Both the position numbers and the translations under genes were made by a program. A stretch of 64,000 bases of DNA from Plantago ovata (lineage: Eukaryota > Streptophyta > Magnoliopsida > Lamiales > Plantaginaceae). Below, in pieces: positions 34,326 to 45,899 of the stretch (positions within the stretch are counted from its first letter, which is position 1; every line of letters starts with the position of its first letter). The notes beneath the pieces are model-generated. The model had not been told where the DNA came from. It did not search any database and saw nothing but the letters and a program-made list of their open reading frames with translations. The stretch is from the NCBI GenBank assembly GCA_028274465.1, contig CM051458.1, positions 16,507,566 through 16,571,565 on the forward strand, given 5' to 3'.

Positions 34326-35641
34326 TGATGAATGTGTATTTTACACTTTCGTTTAGGTCTTTTTCACCTATTTTAGTTATCCTCTATGTTAATTTAGCTA
34401 TATTTTAGTGCATTTTATTAGAATAGTGTCACGTTTCCCATTGGTTTTTATTTTACAGGTTTTGGTTGAAAAACGAGGATTTTCGGGCAATTATGTTGAA
34501 GTTGACAAGGAATTGGTATTCCAGAAGCCTATTTGGAGTATCTGAAGGTTTCCGGATAGGATTTGGAGTCTAGGGGTCGAATCTTGAGTTTAGAAGGCCA
34601 CTAGAAGTCAGAAACCGAGTCCGAAAAGGGGAAGAAATCCAAAAACGCGTCGAAAACACGCAAAATCCCGAAAAAGCTCCCGGGCGAATCGCCCGGGATG
34701 TGGGGCGAATCGCCCACACCAGGCGACTCGCCCGGTGTGTGGGGCCCTTCGCCCCACACAAATTCGAACACTATATAGTTGCTCTGTTTTTCTCCGAATT
34801 TCATACTTTTCCAGACCTATTCTCTCACCTTTCTCTGTAGTTTTAGGTAGGAACTTCCCAGAGCCTGTTCTGGGGGTTCATAGCTTAGGAGATAACTTTT
34901 TCATAGCAGTTTGGAGCTTGTAAGATCGCGATTCTTCGGAGACTGACAACCTTCGGTAACATTGTATCTTACAGTTTTTCTACTTATTTTTATATATCTT
35001 TCAACATGTTTTCTTCTATGATTTATGTTGATTGCATGACAACTATGAGTAGCTAAACTTATCGTTGGTGGTAGTAAGTGAATTCTTAGCGAAGGGTTGA
35101 TAATTATGCTAATGGCTATATCGCGCATTATACTCCGTGTTATTGCTTTATTTCTTTGATCTATCGAAATCTCTATCTTCGTATGTTGATTAATTATTGC
35201 ACACAATTGGACAATTCATTAGACTTTGACCTATCAGAATCTATATCTTCGTAGTGTTGAATAATTATGGAACACAATTGGAAAATTCATTGGTCTATCA
35301 GAATCTTTATCTTCGTAGTGTTTCATAATTACAACAGGACAATTTATTGATCAAAGATCTCCATGCAAGACCGAGGAATTTACGCATGATTATTAACCCG
35401 TTATGCTTCGAAGGACCATACTATCACCAATCTCCATTATCTATTAGAAAAACCTTTGCTATATCGTCTGCTGTTTTTATATTCTAAATTAGATTTGATA
35501 AAGCTAGTTATAGTCCTTAGAGATCGACACTCGAGGTTATTCTACTGCTACACTACGGGTTTCGTTGTAGTTGTGAATTGCCTTTGGCTAAATAACAAAT
35601 TTATTTGATTTGCTCGGAGCACGACATCCGCGCGTTCATCA
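34326..35641 (+). repeat. E5 3' LTR
   Basis: 1316 bp, pair of 24377-25694. The hairpin array 34679-34759 is intact except that one stem lost a base; the TATA tract is two bases shorter (ctatatag). Confidence 0.92.
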
Positions 35642-35797
35642 AAAACCTCGTTTTTCACCCAAAACCTGTAAAATACAAACTAAAGGGAAACGTGACACTA
35701 TTCTAATAAATGCACTAAAATATAGCTAAATTAACATAGAGGATAGCTAAATTGGTGAAAAAAGACTCGAATGAAAGTGTAAAATACACGGTCATCA
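35642..35797 (-). repeat. E3 5' LTR, piece 3
   Basis: Last 156 bp of the LTR, ending GGTCATCA before TSD ctaat. Matches 16150-16302. Confidence 0.9.
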
Positions 35798-35802
35798 CTA
35801 AT

Positions 35803-36344
35803 CCTCCACACATCCCATCCACTTGAAGCCTAACATCATCACGTAGACCACCAACAAAATACCAAATCAGCTCCCCGTCGTCGAAACGGTGATGGGGGCA
35901 CTCACGTTTATACAACTCAAAACGTTCGTAGGTGTCACAAAACCGCTCATACTCTCCTTGCTTGAAGTGTTCGATCCTATTTCGTAAGGCAATTGTCTCA
36001 TGGTAAGTCATAAATCGCGCCAAGAACTCCTCCACTACTTGGCTCTATGTTTTCAGCGATCCTAGAGTGAAAGAAAATAATCTCCTGCATAATTGGTCCT
36101 CAGTGAACCCCTTTGTTGGAACTTTTGCTATTTCTTCCTCATAGGATCTGATGAAACTTAACGGATTCATCCCCACTCCATCTTCAAACCTCGGTATGTC
36201 TCTCACCACTGAACTTGTCGCTTCGTACCACTTCAACTCTTCCTCCAAGTATATAGTTGTACTTCTCCTAACTTGCGAGAATTGGGGCATCATGTGAGCT
36301 TTCATGGACGTCATACCTGAATATCTGTAACAGGAGTAACTCAA
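35803..36344 (-). pseudogene. E1 gag, N-terminal half
   Basis: Gag core on the PBS side of the E3 insertion. Frame 36344-36045 has an N-terminal domain (MNPLSFIRSYEEEIAKVPTK, TEDQLCRRLFSFTLGS) and, after a break near 36045, frame 36035-35803 continues with EEFLARFMTYHETIALRNRI, CPHHRFDDGELIWYFVGGL and DDVRLQVDG. The CPHH motif and spacing resemble the E3/E6 gag core, though the two are clearly diverged. The frame resumes at 15100 on the other side of E3. The start is not certain: an in-frame ATG at 36344 is used here, about 110 bases from the PBS. Confidence 0.8.
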
Positions 36345-36457
36345 AACTGAAAATTAGCCCTGTTAGAATTCGCAAAATTCTGGAAACAAAGTAACTACTA
36401 ACTCTGAGAATTGAATGCTGAAACTATAAATAAGCTAAAGAGAAAAAAGGAGTATAG

Positions 36458-36475
36458 TCCCCGGCAACGGCGCCA
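36458..36475 (-). promoter_or_regulatory. E1 primer-binding site (tRNA-Asp)
   Basis: The minus strand reads TGGCGCCGTTGCCGGGGA, a perfect match to the tRNA-Asp complement, three bases from the LTR edge at 36479. Confidence 0.9.
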
Positions 36476-36478
36476 ATT

Positions 36479-37628
36479 TGATGAACGAGATTGTCAGACT
36501 CAATTAATCAAATAAATTTTTTTTTAGCCAAAGTCAATTCACAACTACAACGAAAACCAAGGCACGTAGTGTAGAAGTAAAATAACCTCGAGTGTCGATC
36601 TCTAAGGACTATAATTAGCTTTATGTAATTTAACTTAAACTATAAATCAGAAATCAAGCAAAGCACAGATTTTTCTTATCAATATGATGGAAGTTAGTGA
36701 TAGTATCATCAATCAAAGCAACGGGTAATAATCATGCATGAAGTACTTGAAGTTTATATAGAGATCTATGATCATGAATTGTCCTATGTGTTCCTTTCAA
36801 TTCAACACTACGAAGATAGATGGCTTAGATAGATCAAAGAAATAAAACAATAAATCAAGTCTTAAACGCGCGAAGCCACTCATGCATAATCGAGAACCCT
36901 AGCAAAGAATCACATACTATCACCAACGATAAATTTAGCTACTCATAGATAAATTGCAATCAACATGAATCAAAGCAAGATTGAATGAAATTAATAAAAG
37001 CTGAAAAATTGTGAGATACAAGTTACCAACGAAGGTTGTCAATCTCCGATGAATTGCTAACTCACAAGCAAGAATCGAAAATCAAAGATGTCCAATCTCT
37101 ATGCTAAAGCTTCCAAATCAATAAGAAAAAGAGTCTTCTATGCTAATAATACCCAGAACAGGCTCTGGAGAATTTGTCTCTCAAAATAATGTGAAAAGGT
37201 ATGAAAAACGTAGAAAATAGGCAAACATATATAGTTGTCGAAACCCCCCGGGCGAACCGCCCCCGGTGCCAGGCGGTTCGCCTGGGACATCCAGTCGGTG
37301 GGATCGAGATTTTGGTCTTCTTTTCCTTTTCGGACTCGGATTTTGCCGTCTAGTGACCTTTAAGCCTTGAACTCGTCCCCTAGGCCTCAAATCTCATCCG
37401 GAACCTTCTAGATACACCACGAATGTCCTCGAAACACCAGAACTTCGTCCTCTTCATCAATATTGCCCATAAACATACGTTTTTTTACCTAAAACCTGAA
37501 AAATGCAAAGAAAAGGGAAACGTGACACTATTCTAATAAAATGCACTAAAATATAAGCTAAATTAACCTAGAGGATAGCTAAATTAGTGAAAAAGACTCG
37601 AATGAAAGTGTAAAATACACGTTCATCA
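36479..37628 (-). repeat. E1 5' LTR
   Basis: 1150 bp, pair of 1584-2791. The hairpin array is shortened to 37244-37290 by loss of about 44 bp relative to the 3' LTR; the TATA box is about 37227-37234. Confidence 0.9.
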
Positions 37629-38242
37629 CCCAATCACTCACACCATATGCTTCCTAATGTACCCAACGCATGCCGTGTCTACCCTACTTTAAGAGTGAAA
37701 GCTTTGCGCATGGTCAAAGTACATTATTTCACATATGATGTAGTATTGGCCTCAAGTCTAAGGACTACTAACATCACCCTACACACCGATACTACCATAG
37801 ACACTTTAAATAGCTTTACCAAATCGTTTCTCGGTTGGTTATGCCAACACTCTCCAAAGTGTTCATATGTTCATTATGAATAACTAAGTTCATTCGTAGC
37901 AGTGAGACCTACTACATCCTCGAAGGATCTAATGCAACATGTGCTAACTTCAATCGCATCATTGATATCTCGTATCTCAATGAACTTCAACTAGTGGCTT
38001 ATTTTAGGACTTAATTATTGATACACAATCTCCCACTAACTTGGTGATTATCTTAAGTCCTTGGGAACATTTTATTGAATAATTCAAACAACCAAATAAT
38101 ATATTCATAAAAATGTAATGCAGTTTGTATTTAATAATGTATAAATAAATGAACATAAATAAATAACAATAATTGAATGTGATCAAGTACATATCGTCCC
38201 TATCGTAGGTTGTCTCTAGGACATATATACTTTCACTCTTCA
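37629..38242 (-). repeat. E0 5' LTR, second part
   Basis: Resumes E0 after E1 (TSD cccaa at 37629-37633). In element sense the LTR starts TGAAGAGTGAAAG at 38242, where copia RNase H coding sequence of E8 begins abruptly on the plus strand. The exact edge cannot be confirmed because the matching TSD lies outside the window. Small frames within it are not genes. Confidence 0.65.
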
Positions 38243-38762
38243 GAAAGGAACATGGAACTTACAGCTTACACAAATGCAGGTTTTGATGGCTGTCTTGACA
38301 AAAGGAGATCATTGTGAGGCTACTGTATCTTTCTCGGGAAATCTTTAATCAATTGGAGAACCAAGAAACAAACAGTTGTGAGCAAGTCATCAACAGAATC
38401 AGAATTTAGAGCTATAGCTCATGCTACTTGTGAGATAATGTGGATACATTACATTATGAATGATGTTGGTTTTGAGCAAAAGGTCCCAACGAAGCTATAA
38501 TGTGACAACCAGTCTGCAATATGTCTAACAAAGAATCATGTCTTCCATGAGAAAACCAAACATGTTGAAATAGATCAACATTTCATTGGGGAAAAGGTTC
38601 AAGGAAAGATCATAGAAGTTTTGTACATTCATACTTCACAGCAGCCAGCGGACATGTTCACAAGACCATTACCATTAGAGAAGATAAGATACTTCATGAG
38701 CAAGATGGGAGTAAAGAACATTTACTCACATCATGCGGGGGGATCTCAAGAGAAGAAGAAGA
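38243..38762 (+). pseudogene. E8 copia RNase H remnant
   Basis: The 3' end of a Ty1/copia pol. Readable motifs in order: AYTNAGFDGCLDKRRS, then a TGA where serine is expected, GYCIFLGKSLINWRTKKQ, SSTESEFRAIAHA, CDNQSAICLTKN (with a stop just before), KTKHVEIDQHFI and QPADMFTRPLPLEK. The RNase H acidic residues (D, E, D) are visible. A G-rich run (gcggggggatc, near 38737) is the probable polypurine tract. It is cut on the left by E0 and on the right by E7 (TSD gaaga). Confidence 0.88.
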
Positions 38763-39259
38763 TGTTGGAATATTTCAAAATATTTTGTTTTTACTAATAT
38801 TACTACAATCTATTTTTAGTACTCTTCAACTTAGAGTTGATTGTATCATTGCCGGTTGTTAATTTTTCTAGTCTTCAAAGTCCTATTTTTAGTGGTCTAA
38901 AATATTTCCTAAAAGCTAGCTAATTGGCTGTAGAATTAGTTTATTAACGTTGAAGAGTAAACACTATAAATATTTTTGGATGAGTTTTTGGGCATAGATG
39001 AGCAGAACGTGTTTTTCTCAATCTTTTTCAACCAAAGCTTCTTCACACTACAATTTTTCTATTGTGATAAACACTTGGGCTATATACTTTCTACTAATTC
39101 ATTGACACCGGCTTTAGCCGAAGAGTGCATTTAATCCTGGGAGGATATTCGATCGTTAGACGAATAATCCTTTAGGACAGTGCTCGAACGAATTTGCACT
39201 ACTCACTTCTATACTCTTCTTGTTTCTTCTTGTTTGCATCTTTTTCAGGTTTTACAACA
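38763..39259 (+). repeat. E7 5' LTR
   Basis: 497 bp, nearly identical to the 3' copy. TATA-like ctataaata near 38961. Confidence 0.9.
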
Positions 39260-40691
39260 ATGTAAAGGATTACTCTCCAATGTTTTCTTGGATGCAAACT
39301 TTTTTATTTATGGAAAGAGTTTAGTGAACAAAACTATTTCTCAAAATATATGTGAATCTTTTAAACTAGTTTTTGAGAAATTGAAGAGGTAAAGTATCCC
39401 AGGTCCGTTTCTAGTTGATATCAAATTCAATTGGTGTTCAACTAGTACATTATTTCTATGGTACCGTGACTACCATCACAACCGTCATATATATACTTGG
39501 TTGATGAAATGTGTATGGTCAGCTTGGCATGTTATCAAATAATATTGATGATGAATATTTGGGTCTTATTGAGGTACGTAGTCTTTGCATATTTACCATT
39601 TGATAAAATGTCTGCTTTGTGATCTTTATATTTTGTATCACTTTAGCCAAAGGTCTCGAAATTACTTTTTATTTGGTTATCACCTGTAATATGATTCATT
39701 CCAGGAAAGGTGCATGATATATATAGTTTAAAAGTCATCTTTCATAACTATTATGTTGGAGTTGTTGAATGTGATTATATCATGTGGTCTTTAATCTGAT
39801 GATATGTTTTTCGAAGTAGATAAATGCATACATGTGTTATACTATTGTCGAACATGGACTTTGAATGAAGAATTTGGTGATGATTACTTGTTATGTTGTT
39901 CATATATGATATAGTTTTAGTACAATACTATATTCTAACGATAATAAAATGTACCGTATGACTGGAATTTGAGAAACAAAAGTTAGCCAAGTCGAGTTTA
40001 ATTGGTTTTACCCATGTGATCAACAAGTCCAATATGTGATAATTAACCTATTCCTGTGTATGATCTTTTATTCATTTCTGTTGAAGTGTGGAGTCATGAG
40101 GTTATATATTTCCATTTTTGCTATATATGTACAATCATGATGTGCTTACTTAGCTTAGAGTACTTAGAGTTTGTATTTATTATGCAGTATGTTTTGGTCT
40201 CTATGTACTAAGGGAAATTATTAATTTCATATTTTCATAGTTAGACATCATATTTTTAATTATGTATATGAATATATTGGGTTTTCTTCTGGGTTATTTC
40301 CGTCATGTTATTCAAAGATATCATCATGGCATTCTCTATTACTTTGTGTTAAAAATGTTATTGTTGTTGAGCTCAGTTTAGAGAAATTAATTTGTGGACA
40401 AGAAATGTATATGTTGCAAATGCATGACGATTGTTTGTTCTCGTGTGTTTTGATGGCTTGTTCACTCATCATATGAATCTAATGATTTGATTCATCTATG
40501 CTTAAAATGTGGTGGTGCATATCTAAAAGTATGAACTTGCATCTTGATCATATGAAAGGGCTGATTGCAAGATTGTTATTTAATTTGCCGAAGTATTGTT
40601 ATCTTCCTGCTAGCTTTTGGTTAAAAGTTAAAACCAAGTTTATTTACTCTTTCAAAGTTTGTTTGATATATATGAAAGAGAGAAAAGAACA
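39260..40691 (+). other. E7 interior, unique part
   Basis: AT-rich, with no reading frame that resembles a known protein. The 68-codon frame at 40498-40704 is probably chance. Confidence 0.6.
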
Positions 40692-41786
40692 AGTTGATTT
40701 GTAGCAAACTTCACAATGAAGACTACAACATATATGGCGTTATATAAGTTCCTATTGCAAGATATTTGTGTTGGACATCTCAATGTCACACGTGAATATC
40801 CCTTGTGGAACTAGCACATATCCTACTAGAGATAAATGGAACTAGTATGATTTAGTGGAATGTTTAAAACTGTGATTTATGAGTGGTACCATATGTTATG
40901 GTATTTTGAATGGTGGAATATCCGTTGTACTATAAAGTTTAACGATGATATGAGAAATCATATAAGTCGAAATTTGCAAGTATCGATGTGTTTACCCTTC
41001 TTCTTGGAAGGAAGTCAAATTAAATATCCGCCATTAGTTTTCGATTGGCGATGAAGCTAAGTTGTTTATTAACTTCTTAGTAAATATATTGTTGGGTATA
41101 AACCCTATGTGGTTTAATGTGATTTGGATTGTCAAACGACAATATCCATTGCAATGAAGAATACTTGCAATGATGAGAACATAAATTTTGTTCGATTTTG
41201 TGGTGGTGATAAAGCATGCTTTGAAATGAGAACTATTTAAAGTCAAGATTTGGCCAATCCCTCTGACTAAATGTTGTGAAATAATCTATTACACATCGAG
41301 GGAATGGGACTTGAGCCAACTGGAAATTAACAATGATGGAAACCCGACCTTTGTGATTGGAGATCCCATGAATAAGGTTCATACGGGCAATAACAAGTCA
41401 TCTGTTAATTTTGCTAGCACGATTATTATGTCCCTTCTATGGTGTTAGAATTGAGAAGTGCTAGGTGCAAGATGGTGTGGTGATAAATAATTTTCATAGC
41501 TCTTACGAGTGGTGTATAAACTTCACTATATACTTGATGAAATCACCTATATGAATGTGGAGTGGGGCCGCTCCTATGAGATAGTGGCATATCTCTAGAG
41601 CATTCATGAAATACCAGGCACGCGCACGACCTTAATGTGTAAAACCGAATTGAACAGTAGAATTTGTGGGCTATTGTGATTGATAAGATTTAATGTGCTT
41701 TTAAGAGTTTTTAGTTCATAGAAGCTATACGCTTCACTAATTACTTTGTGCATTATATTTTGTCATTCTAGTGTTGGTTCATAGTC
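40692..41786 (+). repeat. E7 internal duplication, copy 1
   Basis: 1095 bp repeated at 43226-44320 with only a handful of differences. It runs from agttgatttgtagcaaac to ggttcatagtc. The short frames on both strands occur in both copies and are not supported as genes. Confidence 0.92.
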
Positions 41787-43225
41787 CTCAAGAGAATTAG
41801 TTGTACACGAAAGATACAATCCCATGTAAAGAATTAGTTGTATGTCTTCCCTTTATCTAGAACAACAACTTGATCATTAGATTAGTTAGATTGCTATATA
41901 GAGTGTTCCGTTATGATATCCATTTCCGCAAACATAGGAGAGAACTAACTACAAGTATTAGAGTTATGTACACAATCAAATAAGAAGTTCCCTTGCTTCC
42001 TTAATGAGCAAGTTAAAGAGTCCATTGAAACTATCCTATCTATTGTGCTTACTAACTAGATGATTCATTCATCCACTTTCTGTTGCTTTACGTAGATGAA
42101 AGATACAATGCCATGTAAAGAATGAGGTGTATGTATAGAACAACTACTAGATCTACTACTTGATCACTAGATTATTTAGATTTCTATTTAGAGTGTTCCA
42201 TTATGATATCCCTTTCCTCAAACATAGCGGAGAACTAACTACAAGTACTATGGGTGAAACTAACCTATCCATTACCGTTACAAACTAGATTAGTCGTCTA
42301 TTGATTCATTCATCAACTTTCTATTGCTTTAGGTAGATGAAAGATATAATGCCATGTAAAGAATGAGTTGTATGTCTTCTCTTTATCTAGAACAAGAACT
42401 GGATCACTAGATTAGTTAGATTGCTACATAGAGTGTTCCGTTATGATATCAATTTCCGCAAACATAGGAGAGAACTAACTACAAGTACTAGAGTTATATA
42501 CACAATCAAATAAGAAGTTCCCTTGCTTCCTTAATAAGCAAGTTAAAGAGTCCATTGAAACTAACCTATCTATTGTGCTTACTAACTAAATGATTCATTC
42601 ATCCACTTTCCATTACTTTACGTAGATGAAAGATACAATGCCATGTAAAGAATGAGTTGTATGTATAGAACAACTACTAGATCAACTACTAGATCACTAG
42701 ATTAGTTAGATTGCTATTTAGAGAGTTCCATTATGATATCCATTTCCTCAAACATAGCAGAGAACTAACTACAAGTACTATAGCTGAAACTAACCTTTCC
42801 ATTCCCCCTTACAAACTAGATTAGTTGTCTATTGATTCATTCATTCACTTTATATTACTTTAGTTGGATGAAAGATACAATCCCATGCAAAGAATCAGTT
42901 GTATGTCTTCCCTTTATCTAGAACAACAACTAGATCACTAGATTAGTTAGATTGCTATACAGAGTGTTCCGTTATGATATCCCTTTCCGCAAACATAAGA
43001 GAGAACTAAATACAAGTACTAGAGTTATATACACCATCAAATAAGAAGTTCCCTTGCTTCCTTAATGAGCAAGTTAAAGAGTCCATTGAAACTAACCTAT
43101 CTATTGTGCTTACTAAATAGATGATTCATTCATCCACTTTCTGTTGCTTTACGTAGATGAAAGATACAATCCCATGTAAAGAATGAGGTGTATGTATAGA
43201 GCAACTACTAGATCAACTACTTTGA
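41787..43225 (+). repeat. E7 higher-order tandem repeat
   Basis: Units beginning aaagatacaatgccatgtaaag occur near 41811, 42104, 42338, 42630, 42868 and 43158. Spacings alternate about 293 and 236 bp: a long unit with attcccttgcttcctta-type sequence (aagaagttcccttgcttcc) and a short unit with gtagaacaactactagat-type sequence. The pair forms a repeat of about 530 bp present about 2.5 times. Confidence 0.88.
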
Positions 43226-44320
43226 AGTTGATTTGTAGCAAACTTCACAATGAAGACTACAACATATATGGCGTTATATAAGTTCCTATTGCAAGATATT
43301 TGCGTTGGACATCTCAATGTCAAACGTGAATATCCCTTGTGGAACTAGCACATATCCAACTAGAGATAAATGGAACTAGTATGATTTAGTGGAATGTTTA
43401 AAACTGTGATTTATGAGTGGTACCATATGTTATGGTATTTTGAATGGTGGAATATCCGTTGTACTATAAAGTTTAACGATGATATGAGAAATCATATAAG
43501 TGGAAATTTGCAAGTATCGATGTGTTTACCCTTCTTCTTGGAAGGAAGTCAAATTAAATATCCGCCATTAGTTTTCGATTGGCGATGAAGCTAAGTTGTT
43601 TATTAACTTCTTAGTAAATATATTGTTGGGTATAAACCCTATGTGGTTTAATGTGATTTGGATTGTCAAACGACAATATCCATTGCAATGAAGAATACTT
43701 GCAATGATGAGAACATAAATTTTGTTCGATTTTGTGGTGGTGATAAAGCATGCTTTGAAATGAGAACTATTTAAAGTCAAGATTTGGCCAATCCCTCTGA
43801 CTAAATGTTGTGAAATAATCTATTACACATCGAGGGAATGGGACTTGAGCCAACTGGAAATTAACAATGATGGAAACCCGACCTTTGTGATTGGAGATCC
43901 CATGAATAAGGTTCATACGGGCAATAACAAGTCATCTGTTAATTTTGCTAGCACGATTATTATGTCCCTTCTATGGTGTTAGAATTGAGAAGTGCTAGGT
44001 GCAAGATGGTGTGGTGATAAATAATTTTCATGGCTCTTACGAGTGGTGTATAAACTTCACTATATACTTGATGAAATCACCTATATGAATGTGGAGTAGG
44101 GCCGCTCCTATGAGATAGTGGCATATCTCTAGAGCATTCATGAAATACCAGGCACGCACACGACCTTAATGTGTAAAACCGCATTGAACAGTAGAATTTG
44201 TGGGCTATTGTGATTGATAAGATTTTAATGTGCTTTTAAGAGTTTTTAGTTCATAGAAGCTATACGCTTCACTAATTACTTTGTGCATTATATTTTGCAT
44301 TCTAGTGTTGGTTCATAGTC
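43226..44320 (+). repeat. E7 internal duplication, copy 2
   Basis: Second copy of 40692-41786, equal in length. The two copies flank the tandem repeat. Confidence 0.92.
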
Positions 44321-44402
44321 TACAAGGCACCAAACACGATGCATTTACGTCCATGGTATATCCCAAGTTGTATTGTTTAAATCTTTTGAAATGGTGGGGG
44401 AT

Positions 44403-44896
44403 TGTTGGAATATTGCAAAATATTTTGTTTTTACTAATATTACTACAATCTATTTTTAGTACTCTTCAACTTAGAGTTGATTTTATTATTGCCGGTTGTT
44501 AAATTTCTAGTCTTCAAAGTCCTATTTTTAGTGGTCTAAAATATTTTCTAAAAGCTAGCTAATTGGTTGTAGAATTAGTTTATTAACGTTGAAGAGTAAA
44601 CACGATAAATATTTTTGGATGAGTTTTTGGGCATGGATGAGTAGAACGTGTTTTCTCAATCTTTTTCAACCAAAGCTTCTAAACACTACAATTTTTCTCT
44701 TGTGATAAACACTTGGGCTATATACTTTCTACTAATTCATTGACACTGGCTTTAGCCGAAGAGTGCATTTAATCCTGGAAGGATATTCAATCGTTAGACG
44801 AATAATCCTTTAGGACAGTGCTCGCATGACTTGCACTACTCACTTCTATAATCTTCTTGTTTCTTCTTGTTTCCATGTTTTTCAGGTTTTACAACA
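44403..44896 (+). repeat. E7 3' LTR
   Basis: 494 bp, preceded by the polypurine tract at about 44389-44401. Confidence 0.9.
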
Positions 44897-45184
44897 GAAG
44901 AATATGCAGCTGGAAGAAGAAGAATACAGAGAAGAACTAGCGCGAACTGATCAGCAAGAGAAGAATAAAAGAGCAGACGGCCAGAACAAAGGGAAGGACG
45001 CAATAGAAAGACGAGCAAGAACGACGTAGTTCTGTCAACTTTACCAAATCGAAAGAACATAGGGTTCTTACTTGCAAAGAACGAAAAAGCATATTTGAGA
45101 AACGAAAGAGAATCAGCTTAGGCGATGAGGTGTCCAGTCCGTACAAATATTTCCAGGGCATAGAAGTCATTTAGCTAGCCAGTC
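44897..45184 (+). other. E8 3' untranslated segment
   Basis: Continuation of E8 after E7. The frame from RNase H reads on as a very charged tail (LEEEEYREELARTDQQEKNK, to about 45029). The role of the tail is unknown. Confidence 0.5.
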
Positions 45185-45332
45185 TGTTAGGATAGATTTT
45201 GGGTAGATTTTGCAGTATATATATGCATGTACTATTTCATTGTTTCTGTACAGATTTTGCTCAATTCTTCATTGATGAATAACAAACATAATTTCCATAT
45301 ATTCTTTGCAATGATTTCTGCGTATTCTGACA
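45185..45332 (+). repeat. Possible short E8 LTR
   Basis: Starts TGTTAGGATAG, has a TATA-like tatatatatgcatg near 45214 and could end at TTCTGACA. No second copy or TSD can be seen, so the edges are tentative. Confidence 0.35.
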
Positions 45333-45899
45333 CGTTGCTCGGCCTTTTGGGTCTACAGGCCCAAACTTCTTGCGTTGTTAGTAAACCATTGTTCTTCTCA
45401 GGAATTTTGTAAACTCAGTGGGTTCAGCAATCTGTGCAATCGAACTATACGTACCCAGATATAATTGAAATTCAACAGACAACATTCTTTTCTTAAATTG
45501 AATCATCCATCCATAACGTCCAAGAACCAACATCCCTTTCCTCCATCCCGTAAAAAACCATCCTTGCCAACCCAAATTAACACAATCTAACAAAAATAGT
45601 AATCAAAGAATTCGACACTGACACTTTATCCCCAAAACCAGTCTTAACAATCAACCCCAAAAAACTTGCCCCCAATCGAAAATCATAAAACACTCCACAA
45701 CCCCTCATGTGTATAATGCATCACAGATTCACAGGCTAGCAAATGGAATTGTATCAATTTTGTTTTAGAAAGTAGAGATTTAATTACGTACATAAACTAG
45801 CTTATATATCTTGAGTTGTGTACGCACGTAATTATATATGACAGCAGGAAGCATGATCTATGGAGTACTTTTAAGAATGATCTCTATGGGGTTTTAGGT
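45333..45899. other. Unassigned AT-rich stretch
   Basis: I see no coding region, LTR edge or repeat that I can name. It separates E8 from the E9 LTR and could be host sequence or an old remnant. Confidence 0.4.

Larger units (their letters stand above)
24377..35641 (+). mobile_element. E5/E6 composite with three LTRs
   Basis: The outer ends are a matched LTR pair (24377-25694 and 34326-35641) with TSD aaaac at 24372-24376 and 35642-35646, so E5 inserted as a unit. At 27260, inside its gag, a third LTR of another subfamily starts (E6), followed by a PBS and a full-length interior up to the E5 3' LTR. There is no fourth LTR and no return to E5 gag. This fits E6 inserting into E5, followed by recombination between homologous parts that removed one LTR and part of an interior. 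Confidence 0.85.
15101..35797 (-). mobile_element. E3, gag-protease-ORF2 LTR element, interrupted
   Basis: Ends TGATGAACC...GGTCATCA, TSD ctaat at 15096-15100 and 35798-35802. The 3' LTR is 15101-16302. The 5' LTR is in three pieces (22046-22165, 23480-24376, 35642-35797) because E4 and E5 inserted into it. Without the inserts it is about 8.1 kb. The interior carries gag-protease and, nearer the 3' LTR, a second reading region (ORF2), but no RT, RNase H or integrase. Confidence 0.9.
1584..37628 (-). mobile_element. E1, Athila-like Ty3/gypsy retrotransposon, interrupted
   Basis: A complete but interrupted element with ends TGATGAACG...CGTTCATCA and a perfect 5-bp TSD cccaa. In minus-strand order it holds the 5' LTR (36479-37628), a tRNA-Asp PBS, gag (36344 to 35803, then 15100 to 14112), protease, RT and RNase H, integrase, a non-coding 3' block, a polypurine tract and the 3' LTR (1584-2791). 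Removing E2, E3 and their duplicated targets leaves about 9.6 kb. The gag-PR-RT-RH-IN order is that of gypsy, and PBS type and RT/IN motifs fit the Athila lineage. All genes carry stops or frameshifts. E1 is the only member of this LTR family in the window with pol. Confidence 0.9.
38763..44896 (+). mobile_element. E7, large LTR element without coding sequence
   Basis: LTR pair 38763-39259 and 44403-44896 (TGTTGGAATATT...ACAACA), perfect TSD gaaga (38758-38762 and 44897-44901), and a G-rich polypurine tract (tggtgggggat) before the 3' LTR. The 5.1-kb interior encodes no recognisable retroelement protein, so it fits the LARD class. No TGGTATCAGAG-type PBS follows the 5' LTR. Orientation is taken from the polypurine tract and from a TATA-like ctataaatatt in the LTR. 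Confidence 0.88.

Noticed and set aside
37647..38192. Possible host gene between E1 and E8
   Set aside because: The frames are short and the sequence continues the E0 LTR interrupted at 1583 (shared TSD cccaa).
40860..41246. Two opposing frames (64 and 70 codons) that recur at 43394-43780
   Set aside because: They recur only because the DNA is duplicated; they overlap on opposite strands and resemble nothing.
38763..44896. E7 as the 3' LTR of E8 plus a separate element
   Set aside because: Both LTRs are near-identical and a perfect TSD gaaga flanks the whole unit; E8 continues after it.
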